32,710 bases of DNA from SIG565 sp045590755 (GCA_045590755.1 JAZNRP010000005.1:1-32710); one strand, 5' to 3'; shown: positions 22,889 through 29,909, counted from the stretch's first letter. Program-made: numbers and translations. Notes: a model not told the origin generated them from the sequence alone.

Positions 22889-24154
22889 TTAATCTAACTT
22901 CTTAGCGTTAGCGAGTAAATATTTCTCTGCTTCACCGCACCAAAGGCCGTTGTTTGCTTTAACAATTTTATCAAGATGAGCAAACATTTCATCTGTTTCC
23001 CCAAGCTTTTCAAAATCCGCAATAGCGGTTAGCGGCATACTTATCTGATTGTAAATAAGCTTTTTACCGCCCTTAATATTGGGCAAATTAAGTGTAGTTT
23101 CCACAACACAATCAAGACCGCCAATATGCGTTATCATAGCGGCGGGATTGATTTTACCGCTATTCATCAAATCAATAGCTTCGCGCATATCATCAATGTT
23201 ACCGCCACTTGTTCCGACAATGTGGGTGTAAGAATAATGAACATTAAAGAAGTTCATCTCGGCCTTAAACTGACTGTCGGTGGGACCTGCAAAGAAGTTA
23301 AGACATCCGTCAAATCCCAAAATAGCATCTGCCTGTTCAACAACAGGTTTGACGGGTGCAAAACAAATAACATCATTATAACCTGTGCCGCCTGTTAAAT
23401 CGCGAAGTGTTTTAACAGCGTCGGGAGTTTTAGCAGTGTTTACATAGTGAAGCTCTATGCCAAGCTCTTTTGCGTGTTCAACGGTATAAATACTCTGAGC
23501 CCTTGCTAAACGGTCGTCATCAATATCGGTTACAACCAAAAGTGACGGTCTGCGGTCACAGTGAAGCGCATAGTCAATAGCGCCAAGTCCCATCGGTCCA
23601 ACCGATGCCAGAAGCGCCATTTTACCGCCCTCAACTATGCCCATATCGTGAACATAGCAACCCGCTTTTGTGTGGTACATAGCGTGGAAGGTGCCGATTA
23701 TACAGCTCATAGGCTCTGACAGTGAGCCGTAAAAGTAAACATCGGAATTATAGGGCAAAAGGCAATCCATTTTAAGTGTTTCTATCGGAATATTACAGTA
23801 CTGCGCATCACCGCCGCCGTAGCTGTAGGAATAACCGAGCGCCTGCTGTGAGCCCTTGTAAAAATGTGCGGGTTGAATAGCAACACCGTCGCCCGCCTTA
23901 AATTTATGACTCCAATTCTCGCCCACTTGTAAAACTCTACCACAAAATTCGTGTCCCACAATGGTGGGGTTTTCGGCAACATTGTCGGGCACACGCTTAT
24001 GGTCGCCGCCCTCAATGGAAGCTTTATAGGTACTCATACAAAGCGAATCTGATACAATTTCAACCCTAACGCCGTCGGCGTCAATTTCCGGAAGCTCAAT
24101 TTCTTCTAAACGGAGGTCGCCTTTTCCGTGAAGTCTTACTGCTTTAGTTTTCAT
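22889..24154 (-). CDS. Zinc-dependent medium-chain dehydrogenase, L-sorbose-1-phosphate reductase-like
   Basis: 421-aa member of the medium-chain dehydrogenase/reductase superfamily. The N-terminus MKTKAVRLHGKGDLRLEEIE with ELPEIDADGVRVEIVSDSLC and NPTIVGHEFCG agrees well with SorE, the reductase turning L-sorbose-1-P into D-glucitol-6-P, and carries the catalytic zinc Cys and His-Glu. The coenzyme domain has LLASVGPMGLGAIDYAL. I start at ATG 24154, 8 bases after AAAGGAG; a longer reading from 24214 would begin at the -35 box. Promoter at 24186-24214. Function in polyol/ketose phosphate redox chemistry is likely, the precise substrate inferred. Confidence 0.85.
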   Translation of the reverse strand: MKTKAVRLHGKGDLRLEEIELPEIDADGVRVEIVSDSLCMSTYKASIEGGDHKRVPDNVAENPTIVGHEFCGRVLQVGENWSHKFKAGDGVAIQPAHFYKGSQQALGYSYSYGGGDAQYCNIPIETLKMDCLLPYNSDVYFYGSLSEPMSCIIGTFHAMYHTKAGCYVHDMGIVEGGKMALLASVGPMGLGAIDYALHCDRRPSLLVVTDIDDDRLARAQSIYTVEHAKELGIELHYVNTAKTPDAVKTLRDLTGGTGYNDVICFAPVKPVVEQADAILGFDGCLNFFAGPTDSQFKAEMNFFNVHYSYTHIVGTSGGNIDDMREAIDLMNSGKINPAAMITHIGGLDCVVETTLNLPNIKGGKKLIYNQISMPLTAIADFEKLGETDEMFAHLDKIVKANNGLWCGEAEKYLLANAKKLD

Positions 24155-24185
24155 AATATTCTCCTTTAATGGTATTAACAAAAAT

Positions 24186-24214
24186 ATTATACCTTGCAAA
24201 CTTCTTAAATGCAA
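24186..24214 (-). promoter_or_regulatory. Promoter of the sorE-mtlD-like operon
   Basis: TTGCAT (24214-24209), 17-bp spacer, TATAAT (24191-24186) on the minus strand. The divergent intergenic region 24155-24452 holds this promoter and the one at 24319-24347; between them (24215-24318) I see only AT-rich sequence without a clear operator. Confidence 0.65.
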
Positions 24215-24318
24215 TAGTTATATTCACATAAATTAAAGATTTAATATGTATCTGTTTATAAATCTGATTGCTTAAATTCCTTTTAGTTGAAGCTATGCTT
24301 TTGCGCTAAACCGATATG

Positions 24319-24347
24319 TTGACAAAAACTTTCTTCATTAGTATAAT
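24319..24347 (+). promoter_or_regulatory. Perfect-consensus promoter of the aquaporin-cytidylyltransferase-kinase operon
   Basis: TTGACA (24319-24324), 17-bp spacer, TATAAT (24342-24347). About 100 bases of leader follow before the ATG at 24453; no convincing terminator or stable helix is seen in it. A promoter this strong usually implies a repressor or high demand. Confidence 0.8.
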
Positions 24348-24452
24348 ACATATAGTTATTAATATCTATTTCTATTTTAGCTACCGCAGTATTTCCCTAC
24401 AGAATGTGGCCTTAACGGGCGCGATTATTATGTGTTTACGGAGGAAGCGCTT

Positions 24453-25232
24453 ATGAAGAACTCAGCAAGTTATAAAAAAGTGTTAGGCGAATTCATCGGT
24501 TCTGCTTTTATCAGTTTTTTGGGGCTTGGATTTATCATCCCATTCGCCATACTGGGATATGTAAATTCAATGTATGAATTTTCGGTATGGTTCGGTATTG
24601 CTTTTGCAATTACGGTAATTGCTTTTGCGCCAATCAGCGGCGTCCATGTTAACCCCGGCGTTACACTTGCCTGGGCTTTGTTTGGCGATTTTGATAAAAA
24701 ACTCATTTTGCCATATTGGGTAGCCCAGATACTTGGATGGTGCGTTGGAATTGTTCCGTTCTTCTTTATGTTTGACAATGTGTTTACTGAGTGGGCAACG
24801 ACTACCGGCGGAAATCCTTCAACATTATTCTACTGCTCCACTCCCGCAAATAACCTATGGGCAGGTGCCGGGCTAGAGATTTTTCTAACGGCAATGCTTA
24901 CCTTTTTTATTTTTGTTTTGTTAGATAATCGAATTCCCAATAAACCTTCCCCCGCGGGATTTCCGTGGGCTTTAGGAATCGCAATCTCGCTTTTAGTTGC
25001 TTTGGGCGGCGGATTTACCGGTACATGTATCAACCCCGCACGAGATTTGGGACCCAGAATTGCCGGCTTGCTTTATGGGCTTGTAAAGGGCTATGATGTT
25101 TCCGGTATCTTTGCCGGATGGCAATGGCTGATGTACATAATCGCCCCTATGATTGGCGCTGTTCTTGGCGGAGTATTCCACTACGGTGTAATTGTAAAAT
25201 TGCTTCCTAACACAAACACGGAAGGAGAATAA
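24453..25232 (+). CDS. MIP-family channel, aquaglyceroporin (GlpF-like)
   Basis: 259-aa integral membrane channel with six helices and two half-helices. The second selectivity motif is intact, INPARD (Asn194-Pro-Ala, Arg197, Asp198), and the Asp after NPAR marks the glycerol-conducting subgroup. The first is unusual: HVNPGVT, with NPG (67-69) in place of NPA. A GGFTGTC segment precedes the second motif. It passes small neutral solutes, probably a polyol given the genes that follow. Start at ATG 24453 with GGAGG 8 bases before it; an in-frame GTG at 24432 precedes that site and is unlikely. The next gene begins 2 bases after its stop. Confidence 0.9.
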   Translation: MKNSASYKKVLGEFIGSAFISFLGLGFIIPFAILGYVNSMYEFSVWFGIAFAITVIAFAPISGVHVNPGVTLAWALFGDFDKKLILPYWVAQILGWCVGIVPFFFMFDNVFTEWATTTGGNPSTLFYCSTPANNLWAGAGLEIFLTAMLTFFIFVLLDNRIPNKPSPAGFPWALGIAISLLVALGGGFTGTCINPARDLGPRIAGLLYGLVKGYDVSGIFAGWQWLMYIIAPMIGAVLGGVFHYGVIVKLLPNTNTEGE

Positions 25233-25234
25233 TT

Positions 25235-25960
25235 ATGGTTGTAGGTATGCTTCTTGCCGGCGGTATCGGGCAAAGAATGGGTGCTGCCGTACCAAAACAA
25301 TTCCTTGAGGTTGACGGCAAACCTATCATTCTCTATCCGCTTGAAATTATGGAGCATCATCCACTGATTGATGCTATTGAAATTGTCTGCGTGGAAAGCT
25401 TTATCCCCGAAATGAAGCGCATCGTTACTAATGCAGGATTAACCAAGGTAAAATGGATTGTTCCCGGCGGCAATACAGCACAGGAATCTACAAACAAAGG
25501 AATTCTGTCTCTTAAGGACAAGCTTGATAAGGACGATATTTTGATGATTCATATGTCCTCCTACCCGCTTGCAGATGCGAATATCATGACAAGCTGCATT
25601 GATTCGGCTATTAAAAACGGTAACGGGTGTACAGCAAGACCAATCTTGTATTCCGCTTTTTTCACTGATGATAAGAAAACCTCAACACAGCAAATTGACC
25701 GCGACAGACTGATGCTTTGCACCATTCCGTATGCATTTAATTTCGGCGAAATTTCAGAGCTGTACGAAAAGGCATATAAGGAAGGACGGGGCATTGAAGG
25801 AAATGTCTTTGCAAACACCTTGTTCTGTGATTATGGAAAAACCATCTATTTTACCAAGGATTCCGAAACCAATATGAAGGTTACCACTCTCCAAGATATT
25901 AAACTGATGAAAGCGTTTTTGAAGGTTATGCGGGAGGAAGAACATAATTATGAGCAATAA
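25235..25960 (+). CDS. Divergent IspD/TarI-like nucleotidyltransferase
   Basis: 241-aa protein of the IspD/TarI cytidylyltransferase fold, which makes CDP-methylerythritol or CDP-ribitol from CTP. Kept: the nucleotide loop LLAGGIGQRMG (6-16), PKQFL (20-24) and NMKVTT near the end (213-218; Lys of the NIKVT motif). Altered: the acidic metal motif normally HDAxRP is here IHMSSYPL (105-112), GGxxRQxS is GGNTAQES (78-85, Arg to Ala), and the substrate motif near 135-146 is ARPILYSAFFTD. So CTP-like binding looks retained while the metal/acceptor side has changed; a new acceptor, or loss of transferase activity, are both possible. It sits between a channel gene and a polyol-kinase gene, overlapping the latter by 11 bases. 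Confidence 0.78.
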   Translation: MVVGMLLAGGIGQRMGAAVPKQFLEVDGKPIILYPLEIMEHHPLIDAIEIVCVESFIPEMKRIVTNAGLTKVKWIVPGGNTAQESTNKGILSLKDKLDKDDILMIHMSSYPLADANIMTSCIDSAIKNGNGCTARPILYSAFFTDDKKTSTQQIDRDRLMLCTIPYAFNFGEISELYEKAYKEGRGIEGNVFANTLFCDYGKTIYFTKDSETNMKVTTLQDIKLMKAFLKVMREEEHNYEQ

Positions 25961-27473
25961 GAAGTATATTGTGGGTATCGACGAAGGCACCACGGGAACA
26001 AAAACGGTTGTGTTTGACACTCAGGGCCACACCGTTGGCTCTGCATATATTGAATATCCCAGTTTTTATCCAAAACCTGGGTATGTCGAACAAGATATTT
26101 CTCTTATTAAGGAAGCTATTTTTGACACTTGCAAGCAGGCAATTGCAAATTCGGGTGTAAATCCTGCAGATATCGTAGCCGTATCAATGTCTACTCAAGG
26201 CGCTGCCTGTATTCTCGTAGATGAAAACGGCAATGTCGTTCGCAATCGAATGATTGGATGGCAGGATTTAAGAAATACTGAAGTGGCCGAAGATATAAAA
26301 AATGCCGTCAGCGATGATGAGCATTATGCTATTGAAGGGGCGAGTATCGGCGCTTTCAATACAGGGGTCACTGTATGGGTTAAGAAAAACGAACCTGAGC
26401 TTTGGAAAAAAGTTAATAGAATCTGTACTAATCACGACTACTTCTTGCATGAGCTTGGCGCCGACGGCTATTTTGCGGATATTGCTTCGACCCACCGCAT
26501 CAGTATGCTGGATGTGGATACTAACACCTGGTCTGAACGCTTGATAAAGGCTTATGGCTTTGAAGATAAACAGCTACCAACCATTGTCACTGAACCCGGC
26601 AGGGTTGTTGGCGAAATAAGCAAAGAAGTAGCCGAGCGTACCGGATTGCCGGTTAAATGTAAGATTTGCGTTGGCGCACAGGATGTCAACTGCTCTTCGT
26701 TTGGCGTCGGCGGTACAAACGGCGATATCAGCGTTATGGTTTGCGGCACCTTTGGAGCAAGCTATATCGCTATCGATAAGCCCGTGCGTGACCCCAAAAA
26801 AACTATTGTTGTCAAAGGCAATCAGGGTATGGGCTGGCAGTTGGAAGCCTTCTCTCACACATCCGCTTCGGCTTTTCGCTGGTTCAGAGATACTCTTTGC
26901 TCCTTAGAAGTGGCAACATCTAAACTGATTGGTGTGGACCCGTACAGTCTGATGACAGAAATTGCAGCCAATTCTCAACCCGGAGCAAACGGTGTCACTG
27001 CTTTGACCTGTTTACAGGGCGCGCAAGGACGACAGGTGAACGAAAACGCACGCGGCACCTTCCTTGGTATAACACTCGCAACTACAAAGGCCGACCTTGC
27101 ACATGCGGTGCTGGAAGGTATTGTCTACGAAATGAAAGATATTCTTCTTATGCAAGAAGAATTTGCCGGAGAAATTAAAACAGTTCGTCTGTCCGGCGGT
27201 GTAACCAAAAGCCCGTTTTGGTGTCAGATGTTTGCAGACATCTTAAACAAACCAATTGAACTTACCGAAGTCACAGAAGCGGGTGCGTTGGGTGCCGCTA
27301 TGTATGCAGGTATCGGTATCGGTTTGTTTAAGGATTGTGAAGACGCGGCCAAACAATGCATCCGAATAAAAGAAACTTATATACCAAATCCAAAAGCTGC
27401 CGAAGCATACGAAAACGGCTTCAAACGATATATGGAAGCTTTCAGCGCCTTAAATAAAACATTTTATAAGTAA
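25950..27473 (+). CDS. FGGY-family carbohydrate (polyol) kinase
   Basis: 507-aa kinase, normal length for FGGY. Visible elements: GIDEGTTGTKTVVFD (phosphate 1, 9-23), VSMSTQGAACILVD and IGWQDLR as in the glycerol/xylulose kinase group, catalytic Asp245 in VGAQDVNCSSFG, the GGVTKSPFWCQMFADIL motif (416-432) and EAGALGAAMYAGIG. It phosphorylates a sugar or polyol with ATP; which one cannot be read from the sequence, glycerol, erythritol, pentitols and ketoses all being known FGGY substrates. Its start overlaps the IspD-like gene by 11 bases (coupled translation), and it ends the operon at the hairpin 27484-27513. Confidence 0.9.
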   Translation: MSNKKYIVGIDEGTTGTKTVVFDTQGHTVGSAYIEYPSFYPKPGYVEQDISLIKEAIFDTCKQAIANSGVNPADIVAVSMSTQGAACILVDENGNVVRNRMIGWQDLRNTEVAEDIKNAVSDDEHYAIEGASIGAFNTGVTVWVKKNEPELWKKVNRICTNHDYFLHELGADGYFADIASTHRISMLDVDTNTWSERLIKAYGFEDKQLPTIVTEPGRVVGEISKEVAERTGLPVKCKICVGAQDVNCSSFGVGGTNGDISVMVCGTFGASYIAIDKPVRDPKKTIVVKGNQGMGWQLEAFSHTSASAFRWFRDTLCSLEVATSKLIGVDPYSLMTEIAANSQPGANGVTALTCLQGAQGRQVNENARGTFLGITLATTKADLAHAVLEGIVYEMKDILLMQEEFAGEIKTVRLSGGVTKSPFWCQMFADILNKPIELTEVTEAGALGAAMYAGIGIGLFKDCEDAAKQCIRIKETYIPNPKAAEAYENGFKRYMEAFSALNKTFYK

Positions 27474-27483
27474 TTATTAACAA

Positions 27484-27513
27484 AAAATCGCTCGGAGAAA
27501 TCCGAGCGATTTT
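27484..27513. terminator. Bidirectional terminator between kinase and hip locus
   Basis: Stem ATCGCTCGGA/TCCGAGCGAT with a GAAA loop (27487-27510). On the plus strand it is followed by TTTG; on the minus strand by T6, so it is the better terminator for a minus-strand transcript coming from the hip operator region. Confidence 0.8.
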
Positions 27514-27531
27514 GTTGTTAGGAAGCAACCC

Positions 27532-27621
27532 TTAACCACAGCCTGTGTCGCGCACGGGTTCACCTACGGTTTGCTTATTTTTGTCGATAATAGTCGTGTT
27601 TTTATACCCTTTCGGGTGCAT
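27532..27621 (-). CDS. Possible 29-residue peptide divergent from hipB
   Basis: An ATG at 27621 opens a 29-codon frame reading MHPKGYKNTTIIDKNKQTVG then EPVRDTGCG, ending at TAA 19 bases before a hairpin with a T6 tract in this direction (27484-27513). The codons for HPKGY coincide with operator O1. No ribosome binding site is seen, and the only -10-like box is TAAAAT at 27645-27640 (minus strand). It may be a real regulated microprotein, the remnant 3' end of a lost gene, or chance. I do not recognise it. Confidence 0.25.
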   Translation of the reverse strand: MHPKGYKNTTIIDKNKQTVGEPVRDTGCG

Positions 27622-27704
27622 TTTGGCAGTTTGCGAATATTTTAATCCCTATCGGGTATAATTACAGTGTAAAACTATTGACATTATACCCGATAGGGTG
27701 TATA
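27603..27704. promoter_or_regulatory. Three-operator array of the hip locus
   Basis: Three copies of an inverted repeat ACCC-N4-GGGT: O1 ACCCTTTCGGGT (27606-27617), O2 TCCCTATCGGGT (27646-27657) and O3 ACCCGATAGGGT (27688-27699), with TATA-type flanks. Centres are 40 and 42 bp apart, about four helical turns, so dimers would bind on one face of the DNA and could cooperate. O3 fills the spacer between the -35 and -10 boxes. HipB of the downstream gene is the expected binder. Confidence 0.82.
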
Positions 27705-27706
27705 AT
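27678..27706 (+). promoter_or_regulatory. Consensus promoter of hipBST with operator in the spacer
   Basis: TTGACA (27678-27683), 17-bp spacer carrying O3, TATAAT (27701-27706). Transcription should begin at about 27713, which is the A of the hipB ATG. Confidence 0.82.
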
Positions 27707-27712
27707 ACGGTT

Positions 27713-27913
27713 ATGAATACAATTGCTGAATTTATCAAACAAAAAAGAAAAGAGGCAGGTCTTACTCAGGAAGATTTCGCAATCCATAGCGGACTTGGGC
27801 TTCGTTTTGTTCGTGAACTCGAACAAGGTAAAGAAACTGTTCGAATGGATAAGGTGAATCAAGCTCTTGCAATGTTTGGCATGAAGGCAGTTCCCGGAAG
27901 GAAGGATGACTAA
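27713..27913 (+). CDS. hipB: HipB-like antitoxin and autorepressor (XRE HTH)
   Basis: 66-aa DNA-binding protein made of one helix-turn-helix domain: MNTIAEFIKQKRKEAGLTQE, then DFAIHSGLGLRFVRELEQGK as recognition region, like E. coli HipB and the Y4mF family. It should bind the operators at 27606-27699 and repress its own operon, most likely in complex with the other two proteins. The ATG at 27713 coincides with the predicted transcript start and has no ribosome binding site, so the mRNA is probably leaderless; an in-frame GTG at 27698 falls inside the promoter and is not credible. Its stop overlaps the next start (TAATG). Confidence 0.85.
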   Translation: MNTIAEFIKQKRKEAGLTQEDFAIHSGLGLRFVRELEQGKETVRMDKVNQALAMFGMKAVPGRKDD

Positions 27914-28239
27914 TGGAAGCATACAGAACAGCGTATGTATATGTACGGGAAACTTTTGCAGGAACCTTGAAAGAAACCGATTTTGGATATTCGTTTATTT
28001 ATGATAACGATTATCTTGAAAGCGAAAATCCGACCGCTGTAAGCTTAACCCTGCCGATTCAATCGGAAGAATACACCTCTAAAACGCTTTTTGCTTTTTT
28101 TGATGGTCTCATTCCTGAAGGTTGGCTACTTGATATAGTTAGCCGAAATTGGAAAATTGACCGCAAAGACCGTTTTGGATTATTACTTGTTGCTTGCAAA
28201 GACCCTATCGGCAACGTTCAAATAAAGGGGGCGAAGTAA
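27913..28239 (+). CDS. hipS: HipS-like antitoxin (HipA N-terminal subdomain as a separate protein)
   Basis: 108-aa protein equivalent to the N-terminal subdomain 1 of HipA: VYVRETFAGTLKETDFGYSF is the opening and LFAFFDGLIPEGWLLDIV the well-conserved FF-GLLPEGWL segment. In the E. coli O127 HipBST system the same domain is encoded separately and is the actual antitoxin of the HipT kinase. AAGGAAGGA lies upstream, and TAATG junctions link it to hipB on one side and to the kinase gene on the other. A split HipA with order B-S-T is what I see; the antitoxin role is inferred from the described system. Confidence 0.85.
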   Translation: MEAYRTAYVYVRETFAGTLKETDFGYSFIYDNDYLESENPTAVSLTLPIQSEEYTSKTLFAFFDGLIPEGWLLDIVSRNWKIDRKDRFGLLLVACKDPIGNVQIKGAK

Positions 28240-29186
28240 TGAGCCGTTGTTTGTGCTGCGGAAAAACACTCCGCACTGAAAATGAGTATGGATGGCACTC
28301 GTCTTGCATTAAATCCTTTTTTGAAACCACCAAGTTTCCTGATATAGACGTTTCAAAAGAAGTTTTAAACCAAATCGCCATAGATAATACAAGTAAAGGA
28401 TTTACTGTGCCCGGCGTGCAGAAGAAGTTGTCGCTCCATTTATCTGAGGAGGATACTCCGCGTTTAACCCTTGTGAATTATCCTACAGGTTACATTCTTA
28501 AACCTCAGACCGATGAATACGTCGCTTTGCCTGAAATGGAATATCTTGTTATGCAAATGGCAGAAGTGAGTGGCATTAAAACAGTTCCTTTTGCTTTGCT
28601 TCGTTTGCCATCTCAGGATAATGCGTATGCGTATATAACCAAACGCATCGACCGCTTGAATGGACAAATGCTTGCTATGGAAGATTTTTGTCAGCTTGAC
28701 GGTAGACTTACAGAAGATAAATATCGCGGTTCTTATGAGCGTTGCGGCAAAGTTATTTCGACGTATGCACCCAATAATGCACTTGCACTTTCACAAATGT
28801 TTTTAAGAATAGTTTTTTCTTTTGCGGTCGGAAATTCCGATATGCACTTAAAAAACTTCTCGTTAATTGAAACCTCAGAAAAAAGCAACGAGTATGTTTT
28901 GTCTGCCGCTTACGATATGCTTTCTACCAATGTGATTATTCCTGCAGACGGGGAACAGTTAGCACTGACCATCAATGGTAAAAAGCAGAACATTCGCAGA
29001 AAAGATTTTATTATCTTTGCTGAAACGATTTGTATTGCAGATAAAGCTGCAGAAAAGTTGATTGAGAAAGTCGTTAAACTTAAAGATAAATATATCGCTA
29101 TGTGCAGAGAGTCTTATATGCCGGACGATATGAAGGAAGCGCTTGAAAACTTAATTAAAAACAGAATAGCTATTTTAGAAAAATAA
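28239..29186 (+). CDS. hipT: HipT-like serine/threonine kinase toxin with N-terminal Cys/His knuckle
   Basis: 315-aa HipA-like kinase lacking the N-terminal subdomain supplied by the previous gene. Motifs: glycine-rich loop GFTVPGVQKK (54-63), nucleotide-binding Lys88 in YILKPQ, YITKRIDR (132-139), catalytic GNSDMHLKNFS with Asp201 and Asn206, and metal-binding Asp226 in AYDMLST. All residues for activity are present. In HipA/HipT the targets are tRNA synthetases (GltX, TrpS); the target here is unknown. The first 25 residues carry Cys4, Cys6, Cys7, His20 and Cys23, a probable zinc knuckle absent from classical HipA. GGGGGC lies 6 bases upstream of the ATG, which overlaps the hipS stop. Confidence 0.88.
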   Translation: MSRCLCCGKTLRTENEYGWHSSCIKSFFETTKFPDIDVSKEVLNQIAIDNTSKGFTVPGVQKKLSLHLSEEDTPRLTLVNYPTGYILKPQTDEYVALPEMEYLVMQMAEVSGIKTVPFALLRLPSQDNAYAYITKRIDRLNGQMLAMEDFCQLDGRLTEDKYRGSYERCGKVISTYAPNNALALSQMFLRIVFSFAVGNSDMHLKNFSLIETSEKSNEYVLSAAYDMLSTNVIIPADGEQLALTINGKKQNIRRKDFIIFAETICIADKAAEKLIEKVVKLKDKYIAMCRESYMPDDMKEALENLIKNRIAILEK

Positions 29187-29187
29187 T

Positions 29188-29232
29188 AAATCTCGGCTAA
29201 AATATGAATCTTTCACATTTTAGCCGAGATTT
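29188..29232. terminator. Convergent terminator of hipT and the TnpV gene
   Basis: 16-bp stem AAATCTCGGCTAAAAT/ATTTTAGCCGAGATTT plus an inner TGAA/TTCA, followed by TTTG; it lies between the converging hipT and TnpV-like genes. Confidence 0.8.
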
Positions 29233-29235
29233 TGT

Positions 29236-29604
29236 TTATACATATATTAATTCATTATATATAATTTCGTTTGCGCGGGAGCGGATGTTGTTCATGCGGC
29301 GGACCCATTCGAGTTGGTTGTCTGCTTTTAGTTGTTCGGTGATGCCTTCGCGGGCTTTCATTTGTTCTACCAGCTCGGAAAACATTTCTTCTGCTTGGGC
29401 GTTGATTTCGGCGAGGTGGGTGTAGAGGGTGCCGTTTACTACTAATTTGGTATGTAGCAGTTTCTTATGTTCGCGGATGTAGGTGAGATAGCGTTCACCC
29501 CAAATACCTATATTTGTTTCGGAGAGTTTTAGGCAAGGGATGTAGTAGTCGCCGTTGCGTTCATACCATAAACCGTTGCTTTTATCATAGATATATTGTT
29601 CCAT
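29236..29604 (-). CDS. tnpV: TnpV-family transposon-encoded protein
   Basis: 122 aa, full length for the TnpV family, which is found on Tn and ICE-type elements of Firmicutes. The match is clear in WGERYLTYIREHKKLLHTKL, in LVEQMKAREGITEQLKADNQ and in the closing segment LEWVRRMNNIRSRANEIIYN. Its biochemical role is not known; it is not itself a transposase. GGAGGC lies 7 bases upstream of the ATG. Codon use differs from its neighbours (G-rich on the plus strand, i.e. C-rich codons such as CGC and CCC in the gene), fitting acquisition with a mobile element. No recombinase or transposase gene is present, so this is a relic. Confidence 0.88.
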   Translation of the reverse strand: MEQYIYDKSNGLWYERNGDYYIPCLKLSETNIGIWGERYLTYIREHKKLLHTKLVVNGTLYTHLAEINAQAEEMFSELVEQMKAREGITEQLKADNQLEWVRRMNNIRSRANEIIYNELIYV

Positions 29605-29606
29605 AG

Positions 29607-29909
29607 TTACGCCTCCTTGAGTAAATCTTTAAACGGTGCGTCGTCGTTTACAAAGGTGTCGTAGGTGAAGTTAGCACCGAGGCGGAAGCCCATAATAAAA
29701 CTATCGAGATTGGATTCGCCGTTGGCTACGCCCCAAGCGTTGCAAAAGTCAAGAAATTTCTTTTTGCTTTCGCCTGAGAGGTGCTCGGTTAAGAAGTCTT
29801 CGTTTAGCATCAACACCTCCATTTGTTTTTGCACCGTTTTATTCTGCTTGGTGCTACGCGCCTGTGGGTCTAAGTTGCCGTAATAAAACTCTTCTATAAA
29901 ATTTGCCAT
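29607..29909 (-). CDS. DUF6809-like protein, TnpV partner
   Basis: 100-aa protein starting MANFIEEFYYGNLDPQARST and ending with NLDSFIMGFRLGANFTYDTF. The EEFYYGN-P-R opening and the F-GFRLGA-end are what I recall for DUF6809, usually encoded next to TnpV on mobile elements of Clostridia. GGGGGG lies 9 bases before the ATG, and the TnpV gene begins 2 bases after its stop, so the pair is one operon. Function unknown. Confidence 0.78.
   Translation of the reverse strand: MANFIEEFYYGNLDPQARSTKQNKTVQKQMEVLMLNEDFLTEHLSGESKKKFLDFCNAWGVANGESNLDSFIMGFRLGANFTYDTFVNDDAPFKDLLKEA

Noticed and set aside
24354..24452. Riboswitch in the leader of the aquaporin operon
   Set aside because: Only weak pairings could be drawn and no terminator or sequestering helix, so I do not claim one.
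29236..29909. Intact transposon
   Set aside because: TnpV and DUF6809 are present, but no transposase, recombinase or terminal repeats are visible in the window.
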